DNA of 38,690 nt from Bacillota bacterium (lineage in GTDB: Bacteria; Bacillota; TC1; UBA5767): the NCBI GenBank assembly GCA_007121025.1, contig SKMO01000086.1, positions 1-38,690 on the forward strand. The letters run 5' to 3'. The translations under genes were made by a program, and so were the position numbers. The number at the start of each line of letters is the position of its first letter. Position 1 is the first letter of the stretch. Positions 15,432 through 23,592 of this stretch are shown here, in pieces. The notes under the pieces are model-generated. The model saw nothing but the letters and a program-made list of their open reading frames with translations. It was not told where the DNA came from and searched no databases.

Positions 15432-15462
15432 TGAAAATTCACGGTTTTTTGCTAATTTTCAT
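15431..15462. repeat. 9-bp inverted repeat abutting the tRNA promoter
   Basis: ATGAAAATT (15431-15439) and AATTTTCAT (15454-15462) are perfect inverted arms 14 bases apart. The inner arm touches the -35 box. It could be an operator, an UP-element-like curved segment, or part of the untranslated region downstream of rpoD. Confidence 0.6.
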
Positions 15463-15479
15463 GCAGCCAGACCGGAAGG

Positions 15480-15504
15480 AAACGGACGCTTGGGACGCCC
15501 GTTT
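15480..15504 (-). terminator. Weak terminator-like hairpin after rpoD
   Basis: AAACGGACG (15480-15488) pairs with the complementary CGCCCGTTT (15496-15504) over nine positions with one G-U, around a 7-base loop. It overlaps the rpoD stop codon. Downstream on the minus strand the run is CCTTCC rather than all U, so termination may be partial. Confidence 0.45.
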
Positions 15505-16666
15505 ATTCCAGATAATCCTTTAATTTTTTGGACCGGCTGGGATGTCTCAGTTTGCGCAGTGCCTTGGCCTCAATCTGCCGGATCCGTTCTCTGGTCACGC
15601 CAAACTTTTGCCCCACTTCCTCCAGGGTGCTCTGCCGGCCGTCATCGAGACCAAACCGCAAACGGAGCACTTTCTCTTCCCGGGGTGTCAGTGTGTACAG
15701 CACTTCTTCCAGCTGTTCCTTCAACAGGAGAAAACTGGCGGCGTCCGGCGGAGCCGGCGCGTCGTCATCCGGGATAAAGTCTCCCAGATGGCTGTCCTCT
15801 TCTTCCCCGATGGGTGTTTCCAGCGACACCGGTTCCTGGGAAATCTTCGTGATCTCCCGAACTTTCTCCACCGTCATGTCCATCTCTTTGGCAATTTCCT
15901 CGTGGGTGGGCTCCCGGCCCAGTTCCTGAAGCAGTTGACGCTGCACCCGGATCAGTTTATTGATGGTTTCCACCATATGAACAGGAATCCGTATGGTCCG
16001 GGCCTGGTCCGCAATAGCCCGGGTAATGGCCTGGCGGATCCACCAGGTGGCGTATGTGCTGAATTTATACCCTTTGGTGTAATCGAATTTTTCAACCGCC
16101 TTGATCAGCCCCAGGTTGCCTTCCTGGATCAGATCGAGAAACAGCATGCCCCGTCCGACATAGCGTTTGGCGATACTGACCACAAGCCGCAAATTGGCCT
16201 CTGCCAGCTCCTGTTTCGCCAATTCTCCATCGGGTCCGCCTGCTTCCATCCGCTTGGCCAACACGACTTCCTCATTCGCGGTCAGCAGCGGAACCCGACC
16301 AATTTCCTTCAGGTACATCCGGACCGGATCATCAATGCCGACACCTTCCGGAATGGACAGGTCCAGCGGTTTTTTCGGACTCACAACATCGTCGTCATCG
16401 TCATCATCGTCGAGAGCGGCTTCACCCAGAACATCGTCCCCGATGATCTCAATATCGTCCCGGCGCAGTTCCTCCATGATGTACTTGACGTGTTCCGCCT
16501 CCATCGCAAAACTCTGGCACAACTTCCCCACAGCCTCGTGGGTCACTTCGCCGCTATCTTTCCCATCTTTTTTCAAAACCTCAATCAGCGCATCGAGTTC
16601 CTCACCTGCAGGGGCTGTTTTGGTTTCGGCTCCGTCTGTATTCTTTTTATCAACCAATCGTTTCAC
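15503..16666 (-). CDS. rpoD: RNA polymerase primary sigma factor RpoD/SigA
   Basis: The vegetative sigma factor (387 residues) that directs RNA polymerase to the -35/-10 promoters seen in this window. Region 1.1-like sequence is followed by a run of eight aspartates (86-93). Region 1.2 contains [12 protein letters not shown]. Region 2 contains [20 protein letters not shown] and [12 protein letters not shown]. Region 4 ends with [19 protein letters not shown]. The start is uncertain: the GTG at 16666 sits directly against its GGGG, while the TTG at 16657 has AGGGG at proper spacing. It lies 25 bases after dnaG, the usual macromolecular-synthesis order. Confidence 0.97.
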   Translation of the reverse strand: MKRLVDKKNTDGAETKTAPAGEELDALIEVLKKDGKDSGEVTHEAVGKLCQSFAMEAEHVKYIMEELRRDDIEIIGDDVLGEAALDDDDDDDDVVSPKKPLDLSIPEGVGIDDPVRMYLKEIGRVPLLTANEEVVLAKRMEAGGPDGELAKQELAEANLRLVVSIAKRYVGRGMLFLDLIQEGNLGLIKAVEKFDYTKGYKFSTYATWWIRQAITRAIADQARTIRIPVHMVETINKLIRVQRQLLQELGREPTHEEIAKEMDMTVEKVREITKISQEPVSLETPIGEEEDSHLGDFIPDDDAPAPPDAASFLLLKEQLEEVLYTLTPREEKVLRLRFGLDDGRQSTLEEVGQKFGVTRERIRQIEAKALRKLRHPSRSKKLKDYLE

Positions 16667-16691
16667 CCCTTTTCATTTACGCAAGTATTCA

Positions 16692-18494
16692 TTATATTCG
16701 ATTCAGCTCAGACTGTAAAGTTCTAAGCCTCTTTCCTATTTCGAGCAGTTCATCCATTTTTCCTTCTTTTTCCAGAAATTCAATTTTTTCCATCAGCTCG
16801 TCGATCCTGTGGCGCAGTTCGGCCCGCCGCAGAGAAACGATCCAGTCCCTGGCCGTCCCCGGATCGGCCGGGGAATGTTCGGCCAGACACAAGGGGATCA
16901 CCTGCTTGCGAATCTCTTCATCCTGAAGGCCGGCCACCACGTCGTGAAACGTAAACGGTTTTTCTGAGGCTGTCAGCGCCCGCATTCTGTCGAAGACCTG
17001 TCTCACCAGCGGATCCCGGCAAACCAATCCCTCGATTTCAGACTGGATCTCCCGGTAGATGGACGGCTCCCGCAGACAGATGCCGGCCAGCTGGCGTTCG
17101 CCAGGGATCACGGTTTCTGCTGCCGACGTTTTCGACTGCTGCTTCTGCAGCCGGTGTTTCCGATCCGTATCTTCTTCACGTTTCAGTTTGACCCGACGGT
17201 TTTCTTCATGTTTTTTGAGTTCAAACACAATACTGTCTGCACTGACATCCAGTTCGCGGGCCGTCATCCTGACGTACTCCGCCTGTTTCACCCGGTTGTT
17301 CATGTCTGCCAGAAACGGAAGCAGTTCACTGATCAGTGACACCTTCTCCTCGATGTTTCGCATGTCGTGCTGTTTTTTTCCCATCCGGATCAAATATTCG
17401 TAGGCCGGCAGGGCTGCGCTGATCACTTCCTCAAACGCATCCCGCCCATGGCTGTTGATGAATTCATCGGGATCCTTGGCGTCGCGCAGATCGGCCACCC
17501 GGACCAGCACGTCCCGGTCTCCGAAGGCCTGTACGGCTTTTTTAGCTGCCTTGATCCCCGCACTGTCGTTGTCATACACAATGACCACTTCCCTGGCGTA
17601 CCGGCTGATCAGTCTGGCCTGTTCCGCAGTCAGGGCCGTCCCCAGGGAGGCCACCGCTGAGGTAAACCCGTGCTGGTGGCTCATGATCACATCCATATAC
17701 CCTTCCATCAGCAGAACCCGGGAAGTCCGGCGAATCTCCGCAAGACCCAGGGACAATCCGTAAAGCTGATCCTTCTTCTGAAACAGCGCTGATTCGGGAG
17801 AGTTGAGATACTTGGGTTCTCCTGTACCGATCACCCGCCCTCCGAACCCGATGATCTCACCCCGGACGTTTTCGATCGGAAACATCAGACGGCCACGGAA
17901 ACGGCTGTAGTATGTGCCCTTTTCTTCATGCCGGATGGCCAAACCCGCCTTTTCCACATCCGTGGGCACCACATCCTGCGATTCAAAATGCTTCAGGAGT
18001 GCGTCCCAGCTGTCCGGAGCATACCCCAACTTGAATGCACGGCGGGTCTGGGCCTCCACGTTGCGGCCCAGAAGGTAAGCGACAGCAGCGGAACCGGTTT
18101 CGCTTCCCATCACTTTGTAGAAATACCGGGCGGCCTCCAGATTAATCGCCAACTCTTTGCTGTGGTCTTTCGGCTTTCCCCGGAACGGTCCGGACTCGTC
18201 TTCTTCCAGCTGAACCCCGGCTCTGCGGGCAAGTTCCTCAAGGGCTTCCGGAAAATCCAGATGCTCATGTTCCATCAAAAAGGAAAAGGCATCCCCCCCT
18301 GCCTGGCACCCAAAGCAATGGTAAATTCCCTTTTCCCGGTTGACGGTAAAAGACGGGGTTTTTTCAGAGTGAAACGGACAAAGCCCCACATAGTTTTTTC
18401 CGGTTTTTTTCAAAGTGACATACGCACTGACCAGATCAACAATATCGATCCGGTCTCTGACTTCTTCAATTGACTCTTCCCGATAAAACCCCAT
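16692..18494 (-). CDS. dnaG: DNA primase DnaG
   Basis: Synthesises RNA primers at the replication fork together with the replicative helicase. It has 600 residues. The N-terminal CHC2 zinc finger has ligands C39, H42, C60 and C63. A TOPRIM core follows, with LMEGYMDVI, SLGTALT and the VYDNDSAG acidic motif. The C-terminal helicase-interaction region is basic and variable. The ATG at 18494 has GGAGAGGAG four to five bases upstream; an upstream in-frame TTG at 18509 lies inside that site and is unlikely. It forms an operon with rpoD. Confidence 0.97.
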   Translation of the reverse strand: MGFYREESIEEVRDRIDIVDLVSAYVTLKKTGKNYVGLCPFHSEKTPSFTVNREKGIYHCFGCQAGGDAFSFLMEHEHLDFPEALEELARRAGVQLEEDESGPFRGKPKDHSKELAINLEAARYFYKVMGSETGSAAVAYLLGRNVEAQTRRAFKLGYAPDSWDALLKHFESQDVVPTDVEKAGLAIRHEEKGTYYSRFRGRLMFPIENVRGEIIGFGGRVIGTGEPKYLNSPESALFQKKDQLYGLSLGLAEIRRTSRVLLMEGYMDVIMSHQHGFTSAVASLGTALTAEQARLISRYAREVVIVYDNDSAGIKAAKKAVQAFGDRDVLVRVADLRDAKDPDEFINSHGRDAFEEVISAALPAYEYLIRMGKKQHDMRNIEEKVSLISELLPFLADMNNRVKQAEYVRMTARELDVSADSIVFELKKHEENRRVKLKREEDTDRKHRLQKQQSKTSAAETVIPGERQLAGICLREPSIYREIQSEIEGLVCRDPLVRQVFDRMRALTASEKPFTFHDVVAGLQDEEIRKQVIPLCLAEHSPADPGTARDWIVSLRRAELRHRIDELMEKIEFLEKEGKMDELLEIGKRLRTLQSELNRI

Positions 18495-18578
18495 GGTGCT
18501 CCTCTCCAAATCACACAGTTATTATTATTTCTTCATACCCCCATGTATTCCTGCCCAATTCGGGAAAAAATTCCATTC

Positions 18579-18622
18579 AAAAAAAAAGGATAACAGGGAA
18601 GACGATTGTTCTTCCCTGTTAT
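18579..18622 (-). terminator. Terminator of the isc operon
   Basis: Perfect 13-base arms ATAACAGGGAAGA (18590-18602) and 18610-18622 flank a 7-base loop. On the minus strand CC and nine Ts follow (18589-18579). It starts 8 bases after the iscU-like stop. The remaining 18495-18578 is the dnaG leader, where I see no convincing promoter. Confidence 0.92.
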
Positions 18623-18629
18623 CGGGGGG

Positions 18630-19064
18630 TTATTCTTGGTTGTCCATATGCTCATAATGTTCATCATCTGTTGGTTCCTGCAATCCGTCAAAGTGCAGGC
18701 CGTTTTTTTTCGCATAGTCCCAGATGGCGGCCTGTATGGCTTCCTCCGCCAGCACACTGCAGTGGATCTTGGCCGGTGGCAGACCGTCCAGGGCCTCCAT
18801 CACAGCCTTGTTGGTGATGGTCAGGGCCTCTTCCAGCGTCTTGCCTTTCACCAGATCCGTGGCCATGGAACTGGTGGCCACGGCAGCCCCACACCCGAAG
18901 GTCTTGAACCGCACATCGGCAATCCGTCCGTCTTCAACCTTCAGGTACATGCGCATGATATCCCCGCACTTGGCATTGCCCACTGTCCCAACGCCGTCGG
19001 CATCCTCGATTTCTCCCATATTGTGGGGACTGTTGAAATGTTCCATTACTTTATCACTATACAT
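18630..19064 (-). CDS. iscU: NifU/IscU-type Fe-S cluster scaffold protein
   Basis: A 144-residue scaffold on which [2Fe-2S] and [4Fe-4S] clusters are assembled from the desulfurase's sulfur. The three cluster cysteines are visible: C33 in NAKCGD, C58 in FGCGAAVA and C102 in IHCSVLAEEA. Asp35 next to C33 is conserved. The C-terminal tail is acidic and His-containing (DDEHYEHMDNQE). The start at 19064 (MYSDKVMEHF) follows AAAGGAGA; the open frame upstream to 19151 is inside the desulfurase gene. It overlaps the desulfurase stop by 8 bases. Confidence 0.94.
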   Translation of the reverse strand: MYSDKVMEHFNSPHNMGEIEDADGVGTVGNAKCGDIMRMYLKVEDGRIADVRFKTFGCGAAVATSSMATDLVKGKTLEEALTITNKAVMEALDGLPPAKIHCSVLAEEAIQAAIWDYAKKNGLHFDGLQEPTDDEHYEHMDNQE

Positions 19065-20256
19065 CGGATTCTCCTTTCCGGCATTGTCTGACATAGTCAT
19101 CATAGAGTGGAGACATGCTGCGTAACCGCTCAAGAATCGGCGGCAGCACACGAATCAGCGTCTCCACATCCTCCATGGTGTTTTCTTCACTGTCCAGAGA
19201 CAACCGGAGGGATCCGTGTGCAATTTCATGGGGCAGACCAATGGCCAGAAGCACGTGACTTGGATCCAGTGATCCGGATGTACATGCAGACCCACTGGAC
19301 GCGCTGACCCCCTGTTGTTCGAGCATCAGGAGAAGCGATTCCCCTTCCACAAACTCAAAACTGAAATTCACGTTTCCTGGAACCCGTTTCTCCCGGTGGC
19401 CATTGAGTCTGACATGAGGGATGGTTTCGGAAACGCCCTCGATCAACCGGTCGGTCAATTCCAGAAGCTTCCGGTTTTTGGCCTCCCGGTCCTCCAGGCT
19501 GTCCCGGACAGCCTGCGCAAAGCCGGCTATACTGGCCGTGTTTTCTGTGCCGGGCCGCTTGCCCCGTTCCTGGGCGCCCCCGTGCATCATGGCCGGAAGG
19601 TTGGTCCCCCGGCGCACGTAAAGACACCCCACCCCTTTGGGTCCATGGATTTTGTGAGCGGAGACCGACAACATGTCCACATGCAGATCGGCCATGTCCA
19701 AAGGCAGCTTCCCAAAGGTCTGCACCGCATCGGTGTGGAACAAAACCTTGTGCTTGCGGGCCAGTTCGCCGATTTCCCGCACAGGCTGGATGGTCCCGAT
19801 CTCATTGTTGCCCATCATGATGCTGATCAGGAACGTATCCGGTCGAATCGCTTCTTCCAGTGCTTCCAGCGAAATCAGTCCGTTTTCATCCACAGGCAGG
19901 TACGTAACCTCGCAGCCAAATTTTTTTTCCAGGTGTTCGGCCACATGCAGCACGGCGTGATGCTCAATGGTCGTTGTAATCAGGTGTCCCTTGGACCCGT
20001 TTTTCTCAAACGCGCCCTTAACGGCCCAATTGTCCGCCTCCGTGCCCCCACTGGTAAAAAAGATCTCCTGTGGCTTGCAGTTGAGCGCCCCGGCCACCAC
20101 TGCTCTGGATTCTTCCAGCAACTGTTTGGCCTGTCGTGCTTCCTCGTAGATGCTTGAAGGATTCCCAAACACCTCTTGGAGCACAAGGCCCATTTTTTCA
20201 ACCACCGCCGGACTGACCCGGGTGGTGGCGGCATTGTCCATGTAGATTCTATTCAT
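19057..20256 (-). CDS. iscS: Cysteine desulfurase (IscS/NifS family)
   Basis: PLP enzyme that takes sulfur from L-cysteine to form an enzyme persulfide for Fe-S cluster and tRNA thiolation pathways. It has 399 residues. The PLP lysine is K202 in SAHKIHGPKG. H100 in TIEHHAVLH stacks on the cofactor, and the persulfide cysteine is C325 in SSGSACTSGS. The long loop after C325 is of the group I (NifS/IscS) type. It overlaps iscR by 8 bases and the scaffold by 8 bases, so the three are translationally linked. Confidence 0.96.
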   Translation of the reverse strand: MNRIYMDNAATTRVSPAVVEKMGLVLQEVFGNPSSIYEEARQAKQLLEESRAVVAGALNCKPQEIFFTSGGTEADNWAVKGAFEKNGSKGHLITTTIEHHAVLHVAEHLEKKFGCEVTYLPVDENGLISLEALEEAIRPDTFLISIMMGNNEIGTIQPVREIGELARKHKVLFHTDAVQTFGKLPLDMADLHVDMLSVSAHKIHGPKGVGCLYVRRGTNLPAMMHGGAQERGKRPGTENTASIAGFAQAVRDSLEDREAKNRKLLELTDRLIEGVSETIPHVRLNGHREKRVPGNVNFSFEFVEGESLLLMLEQQGVSASSGSACTSGSLDPSHVLLAIGLPHEIAHGSLRLSLDSEENTMEDVETLIRVLPPILERLRSMSPLYDDYVRQCRKGESDV

Positions 20257-20677
20257 CGTCCAAACCCCCGTCTCCGTAGATTAATGATTGCAGGGTCATC
20301 GACCGAGCCACCTCATTGATGCTCTCTGACATTTTCTGCCAGACCAGACGGCTGGGGCAACAACGTTTGGCCATGCACTGGCCGTCCTCCCCGTCCACAC
20401 AGTCCGTCAGGTTCATGGGCTCATCCACCGCCTTCAGGATGTCCCTGACAGAGATCTGATCAATCGGCCGGGCCAGTTTGTATCCGCCCTGGGTGCCCCG
20501 GTGGGTGACCACCAGATCTGCCTTGCGCATCTTGGCCATCAAGCGTTCCAGATACGGCTCGGAGATTTGCTGCCTGGCTGATATGTGATTCAGCGGGATG
20601 TACTGGGTGTCCCCATCATTGACCGCCAGGTCAATCATGGCCCTAAGCCCGTACTTTCCCTTTGTGGTCATTTTCAT
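20249..20677 (-). CDS. iscR: Rrf2-family Fe-S-responsive regulator (IscR-like)
   Basis: A 142-residue winged-helix Rrf2 protein. The N-terminal helix-turn-helix includes YGLRAMIDLA and ISEPYLERLMAKMRKADLV, followed by the wing HRGTQGGYKLAR. The cysteines C93, C101, C106 and C107 lie where IscR binds its cluster, with spacing (x7, x4) different from E. coli IscR (x5, x5). It probably represses its own iscR-iscS-iscU operon when Fe-S supply is sufficient. A candidate operator lies 9 bases upstream of the start. The Shine-Dalgarno is weak. Confidence 0.9.
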   Translation of the reverse strand: MKMTTKGKYGLRAMIDLAVNDGDTQYIPLNHISARQQISEPYLERLMAKMRKADLVVTHRGTQGGYKLARPIDQISVRDILKAVDEPMNLTDCVDGEDGQCMAKRCCPSRLVWQKMSESINEVARSMTLQSLIYGDGGLDDE

Positions 20678-20685
20678 CCGAAATC

Positions 20686-20710
20686 ATTCCCTACTCTTTT
20701 AGTTGGATAT
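20686..20710. promoter_or_regulatory. Candidate IscR operator
   Basis: An imperfect 25-bp palindrome: ATTCCCTACT, a 5-base centre, and AGTTGGATAT. The half sites match at 7 of 10 positions. It lies between the predicted transcription start and the iscR start codon, a position suited to repression. Confidence 0.5.
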
Positions 20711-20718
20711 CTGTGGTT

Positions 20719-20748
20719 AGTCTACCATCTCTCCAATGTCCTTGTCAA
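20719..20748 (-). promoter_or_regulatory. Promoter of the isc operon
   Basis: TTGACA (20743-20748) and TAGACT (20719-20724) are separated by 18 bases on the minus strand. Transcription would start close to 20712, at the edge of the candidate operator. Confidence 0.65.
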
Positions 20749-20777
20749 CAAAAAACGTTGGGATTCAAACAAAAATG

Positions 20778-20844
20778 AAAAAAAAGGGCCCTGCCAGGAC
20801 CTGGGTCGCAGAACCGCCCAGGACCCTGATTGCCACAGGCCCCC
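20778..20844 (-). other. Large structured element followed by a U run
   Basis: On the minus strand GGGCCTG (20837-20843) pairs with CAGGGCCC (20786-20793). Inside, CAGG and CCTGGG pair with CCCAGG and CCTG around a GGTTCTGC-containing loop. Eight Ts follow (20785-20778). It lies downstream of a complete terminator and could be a second, back-up terminator or a small structured RNA. Confidence 0.5.
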
Positions 20845-20845
20845 A

Positions 20846-20879
20846 AAAAAGCTGTGCCGCCCGGACGGGCGGCACAGCA
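20846..20879 (-). terminator. Strong terminator of the dgt-to-LtaS-like operon
   Basis: A perfect 12-bp stem (GCTGTGCCGCCC 20852-20863 against 20868-20879) with a 4-base loop is followed by six Ts on the minus strand (20851-20846). The interval 20880-20981 up to the LtaS-like stop holds no gene that I can support. Confidence 0.93.
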
Positions 20880-20981
20880 ACAATACGGGAAGCGTTTTTT
20901 TCATGACAACCAATCCAAGCAATGGAAGCAGCAGCACATGGTTTCCTGCCATCCCTGTTTTGGGCAGTACCATTTGCCTGT

Positions 20982-22886
20982 TCAGTCCCCGGCAAAATAG
21001 TCAGTCTCATAAATCAGCCGGGAAACATCAAGGGTTTCCCACACAGCGGCCAACCAGCCGGGAACCCGCTCATCGTCGGTTTCTTCCCCCGTCTCCAGAA
21101 AGAAAAGCTGTCCGGTTTTTCCGGAATAGTAGTACTGCTCTGTGACAAAGGACCCACCTCCGAGAATCACCGGCTCCGGCGCAGAATTCAGCACGTCCCG
21201 TCCCATGGCAAAAGGAGTGTCCACAGCGAGAAGATTGCCTGCCGTGGGCATGATGTCAATCATCCCCATGGGATCGCTTACACGGCCTTCCAGGCCACTG
21301 CCAGGGGCATAAAAGATCACCGGGACTCTGTGGATTCCCGCCCGAAGCGCAGGCTGCCGGATGTCCGTTTCGAAAAACCGGTTCAGGGACCGGTAATCAC
21401 GCTCATTGTAGTTGAATGCGGCGTGGTCACCATAAATGACCAGAAGGGTGTTCTCCATCAGGCCTTGTTCTTTCAGACTCTCCACGAACCGTCCCACAGC
21501 ATCATCCACATAATGAATGGACCGGATGTAATCGCCAACGATGCTGTGTTCGTAACCGGAAACATCGATGCCATCGTAGTCCTCTTCGGTCAGGTAATTG
21601 AACGGGTGATGACTGGTCAGGGTGATCACAAATGAAAAGAACGGTTCCTGTTTTCTGCCGATAAACGCCGCGGTCTGTTCAAGAAACGACCGGTCGCCCA
21701 TCAGCCCTCCGTACACCTCGTCCAGCTGGTAATTCCGGCGGCTGATGTAACGTTCAAACCCCAGCTTGGGGTAGATCTGGTCCCGGCTGTAAAAGGACCG
21801 CTCATGACCATGGAAAGCCGCCACCGCATATCCCTGGTCCCGCAGGATCCGGGGCATCCCCAGGTATGTGTTTTCGGGATAGCGCAGGTAGACGCTCACA
21901 TTTTCCAGGGGATACAGCGACTGGTTCACCAGCACCTCCGCATCGGCCGTGGCCATTTCCACCTGGTCGTAGCACCGGTCAAACCAGAGGCTGTCCTCCA
22001 GAAGACTGTTCAGATTCGGGGTGACCTCACGGCCGTTGATGGTCTTTCCGATGACCACCTGCTGCAAGGCCTCCACCTGGAGAAAAATCACATTGCGTCC
22101 TTCCAGAAGCCCCCGGTACTCCTGCGTTGTTTGGCGTTCCCTTAGGGACTCAAACCACCCCGCAATCCGGGTCTGTTCCAGTGGCGCTTCCGGCAAACGA
22201 CGGACCACCGGAATGCGGCCCACAGCGTCCTGCAGGTAGTACGCCAGAGCGCCGGTTTCCTTCATCGCTGCATTGATCCCGGGCTGGGGTCCACGGAAAT
22301 ACAAGGCAAGAACAGGCGTCCACAGAACCAGGAGGCACGCTGCCATACTCCCCAGACGCAGGGCGGCAGAACGCCTCGGGGTCTGGGGATCACCCGGAGG
22401 ACGTTCCGGTTCCATCCGCAGGAACAGCCAGGCCAGAAGGGGAACGTCTACGATCCAGAGGAATTCACCGAACCGGATGGTCGACACCAGTGCCTGGATC
22501 ATGGACAGCCCTTCCCCGGAATGAGCCAGGGTATCCAGTGAAATGTAGCTTTGGAAAAACAAATTGTACATCCGGTTGGCCAGCAGAATGACACCCACCA
22601 GCAGATGAACCCCCAGTCCATAAGCGATGCGGTGTTTCTGACTTTTCAAACGGTTTGTGGGGGCCAGCAACAGAAACAGAATGCTTCCGTTGATCCCCAG
22701 AAACACCAGCATACCCAGAATCCGCCAGGGCCAGCCGGGATCCGGGGCCTGCACTCCCGCAGAAAACAGCGCCAGCTTGAACAGGCTGATCAGCCAAAGA
22801 ACCAGCACAAACGTTTCTGTCCTGAACACCCGCAGGTTCGAGACTTGGGCCGTGTTATCCTGATCGATCCCCGGTTTAGCGGTCAT
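20982..22886 (-). CDS. LtaS-family sulfatase (lipoteichoic acid synthase-like)
   Basis: A 634-residue membrane phosphoglycerol transferase-like protein. About five N-terminal membrane helices lie within residues 22-200, followed by an extracellular alkaline-phosphatase/sulfatase-fold domain. Residues equivalent to the LtaS active site are visible: E272 in QVEALQ, the nucleophile T313 in MATADAE, TSHHPF (H426/H427) and D487/H488 in YGDHAAF. LtaS polymerises glycerol phosphate from phosphatidylglycerol, but related enzymes decorate other glycans, so the substrate is inferred. The start is the ATG at 22886 with AAAGG upstream; it overlaps the preceding stop by 11 bases. A longer frame to 23006 is a shadow of the neighbour. 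Confidence 0.87.
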   Translation of the reverse strand: MTAKPGIDQDNTAQVSNLRVFRTETFVLVLWLISLFKLALFSAGVQAPDPGWPWRILGMLVFLGINGSILFLLLAPTNRLKSQKHRIAYGLGVHLLVGVILLANRMYNLFFQSYISLDTLAHSGEGLSMIQALVSTIRFGEFLWIVDVPLLAWLFLRMEPERPPGDPQTPRRSAALRLGSMAACLLVLWTPVLALYFRGPQPGINAAMKETGALAYYLQDAVGRIPVVRRLPEAPLEQTRIAGWFESLRERQTTQEYRGLLEGRNVIFLQVEALQQVVIGKTINGREVTPNLNSLLEDSLWFDRCYDQVEMATADAEVLVNQSLYPLENVSVYLRYPENTYLGMPRILRDQGYAVAAFHGHERSFYSRDQIYPKLGFERYISRRNYQLDEVYGGLMGDRSFLEQTAAFIGRKQEPFFSFVITLTSHHPFNYLTEEDYDGIDVSGYEHSIVGDYIRSIHYVDDAVGRFVESLKEQGLMENTLLVIYGDHAAFNYNERDYRSLNRFFETDIRQPALRAGIHRVPVIFYAPGSGLEGRVSDPMGMIDIMPTAGNLLAVDTPFAMGRDVLNSAPEPVILGGGSFVTEQYYYSGKTGQLFFLETGEETDDERVPGWLAAVWETLDVSRLIYETDYFAGD

Positions 22887-23592
22887 CTGTCTCATCCTTT
22901 CGTCGATGCTTCCCCGAACTCTTTGGCAGGAGCCGGTCCAGTTCCCGGAGTGTCCAGACCGGTCCGCTCTCCGGAGATGGCCTCCCCTGCTCCTGGCGAA
23001 ACGCATGCAGATCCTCTGGCTCGTCCAAATCCCGCAGAGGTCTGAGAAGTGCTGTACTCAGTCCCTGTCTGCCGGCCAGTGCCAGGGTCCGGGACAGCAC
23101 CTCCGCTCCCCCCCGGTCCACCGGTTCCACCAGCAGAGCCGGAGCGGGGCTTCGCGTGCCCACCAGATAGTACCCGCCGTCCAGCGCAGGACCAAACACC
23201 AGGTCTGCCTTCTCCAGCAATGCAAATCCCCGGACCAGGTCTTCAGGGCGGATCTGTGGACTGTCTGACCCGATCAGAATCATCCGGTTTCCCGGTTGTC
23301 CGGTGCGGGCGAGCACGTCCTGCATCCGTGTTCCCAGGGATTTGCCCCGCTGGCGGCATAACCGGGCACCCCCCGGCACCAGACACTCCAGGGTTTGGGG
23401 ATTTCTGCCATCATAACACACATGAATACTCACCGGCTGCCGGCAGGCAAGCCTCTCCAAGGTCTCTTTCAGATCGCGCAAACACGCTCTGTGAAGCGCT
23501 GCACAGCCCCGTGGGCCCAGCAGGGGTTCCAGGCGGGTCTTTGTCTGTCCCGGAACTGGCAGCCGCGTCATGACGATCACATGATCACTCAC
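22876..23592 (-). CDS. TIGR04282-type glycosyltransferase (DUF2064)
   Basis: A 238-residue protein of the nucleotidyltransferase/glycosyltransferase-A fold family DUF2064. Diagnostic features are VMTRLPVPGQTKTRL at the N-terminus, ILIGSDSPQI near 105-114, and FGPALDGGYYLVG near 133-145 with LRDLDEPEDL late. The family is often linked to envelope glycan or cofactor genes; the actual reaction is unknown. The start is a GTG at 23592, overlapping the hflX stop by 8 bases. An ATG seven codons later would delete part of the first strand. Confidence 0.85.
   Translation of the reverse strand: MSDHVIVMTRLPVPGQTKTRLEPLLGPRGCAALHRACLRDLKETLERLACRQPVSIHVCYDGRNPQTLECLVPGGARLCRQRGKSLGTRMQDVLARTGQPGNRMILIGSDSPQIRPEDLVRGFALLEKADLVFGPALDGGYYLVGTRSPAPALLVEPVDRGGAEVLSRTLALAGRQGLSTALLRPLRDLDEPEDLHAFRQEQGRPSPESGPVWTLRELDRLLPKSSGKHRRKDETDDR

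Noticed and set aside
18554-18570. Promoter for dnaG in the short leader (TTGGGC plus TATGAA)
   Set aside because: The spacer is about 15 bases and both boxes are weak; not enough to annotate.
20786-20843. Signal recognition particle RNA
   Set aside because: The end resembles 4.5S RNA (CTGGCAGGGCCC), but the invariant GGTCAGG...GGAAGGAAGCAGCC core is missing and the element is too short.
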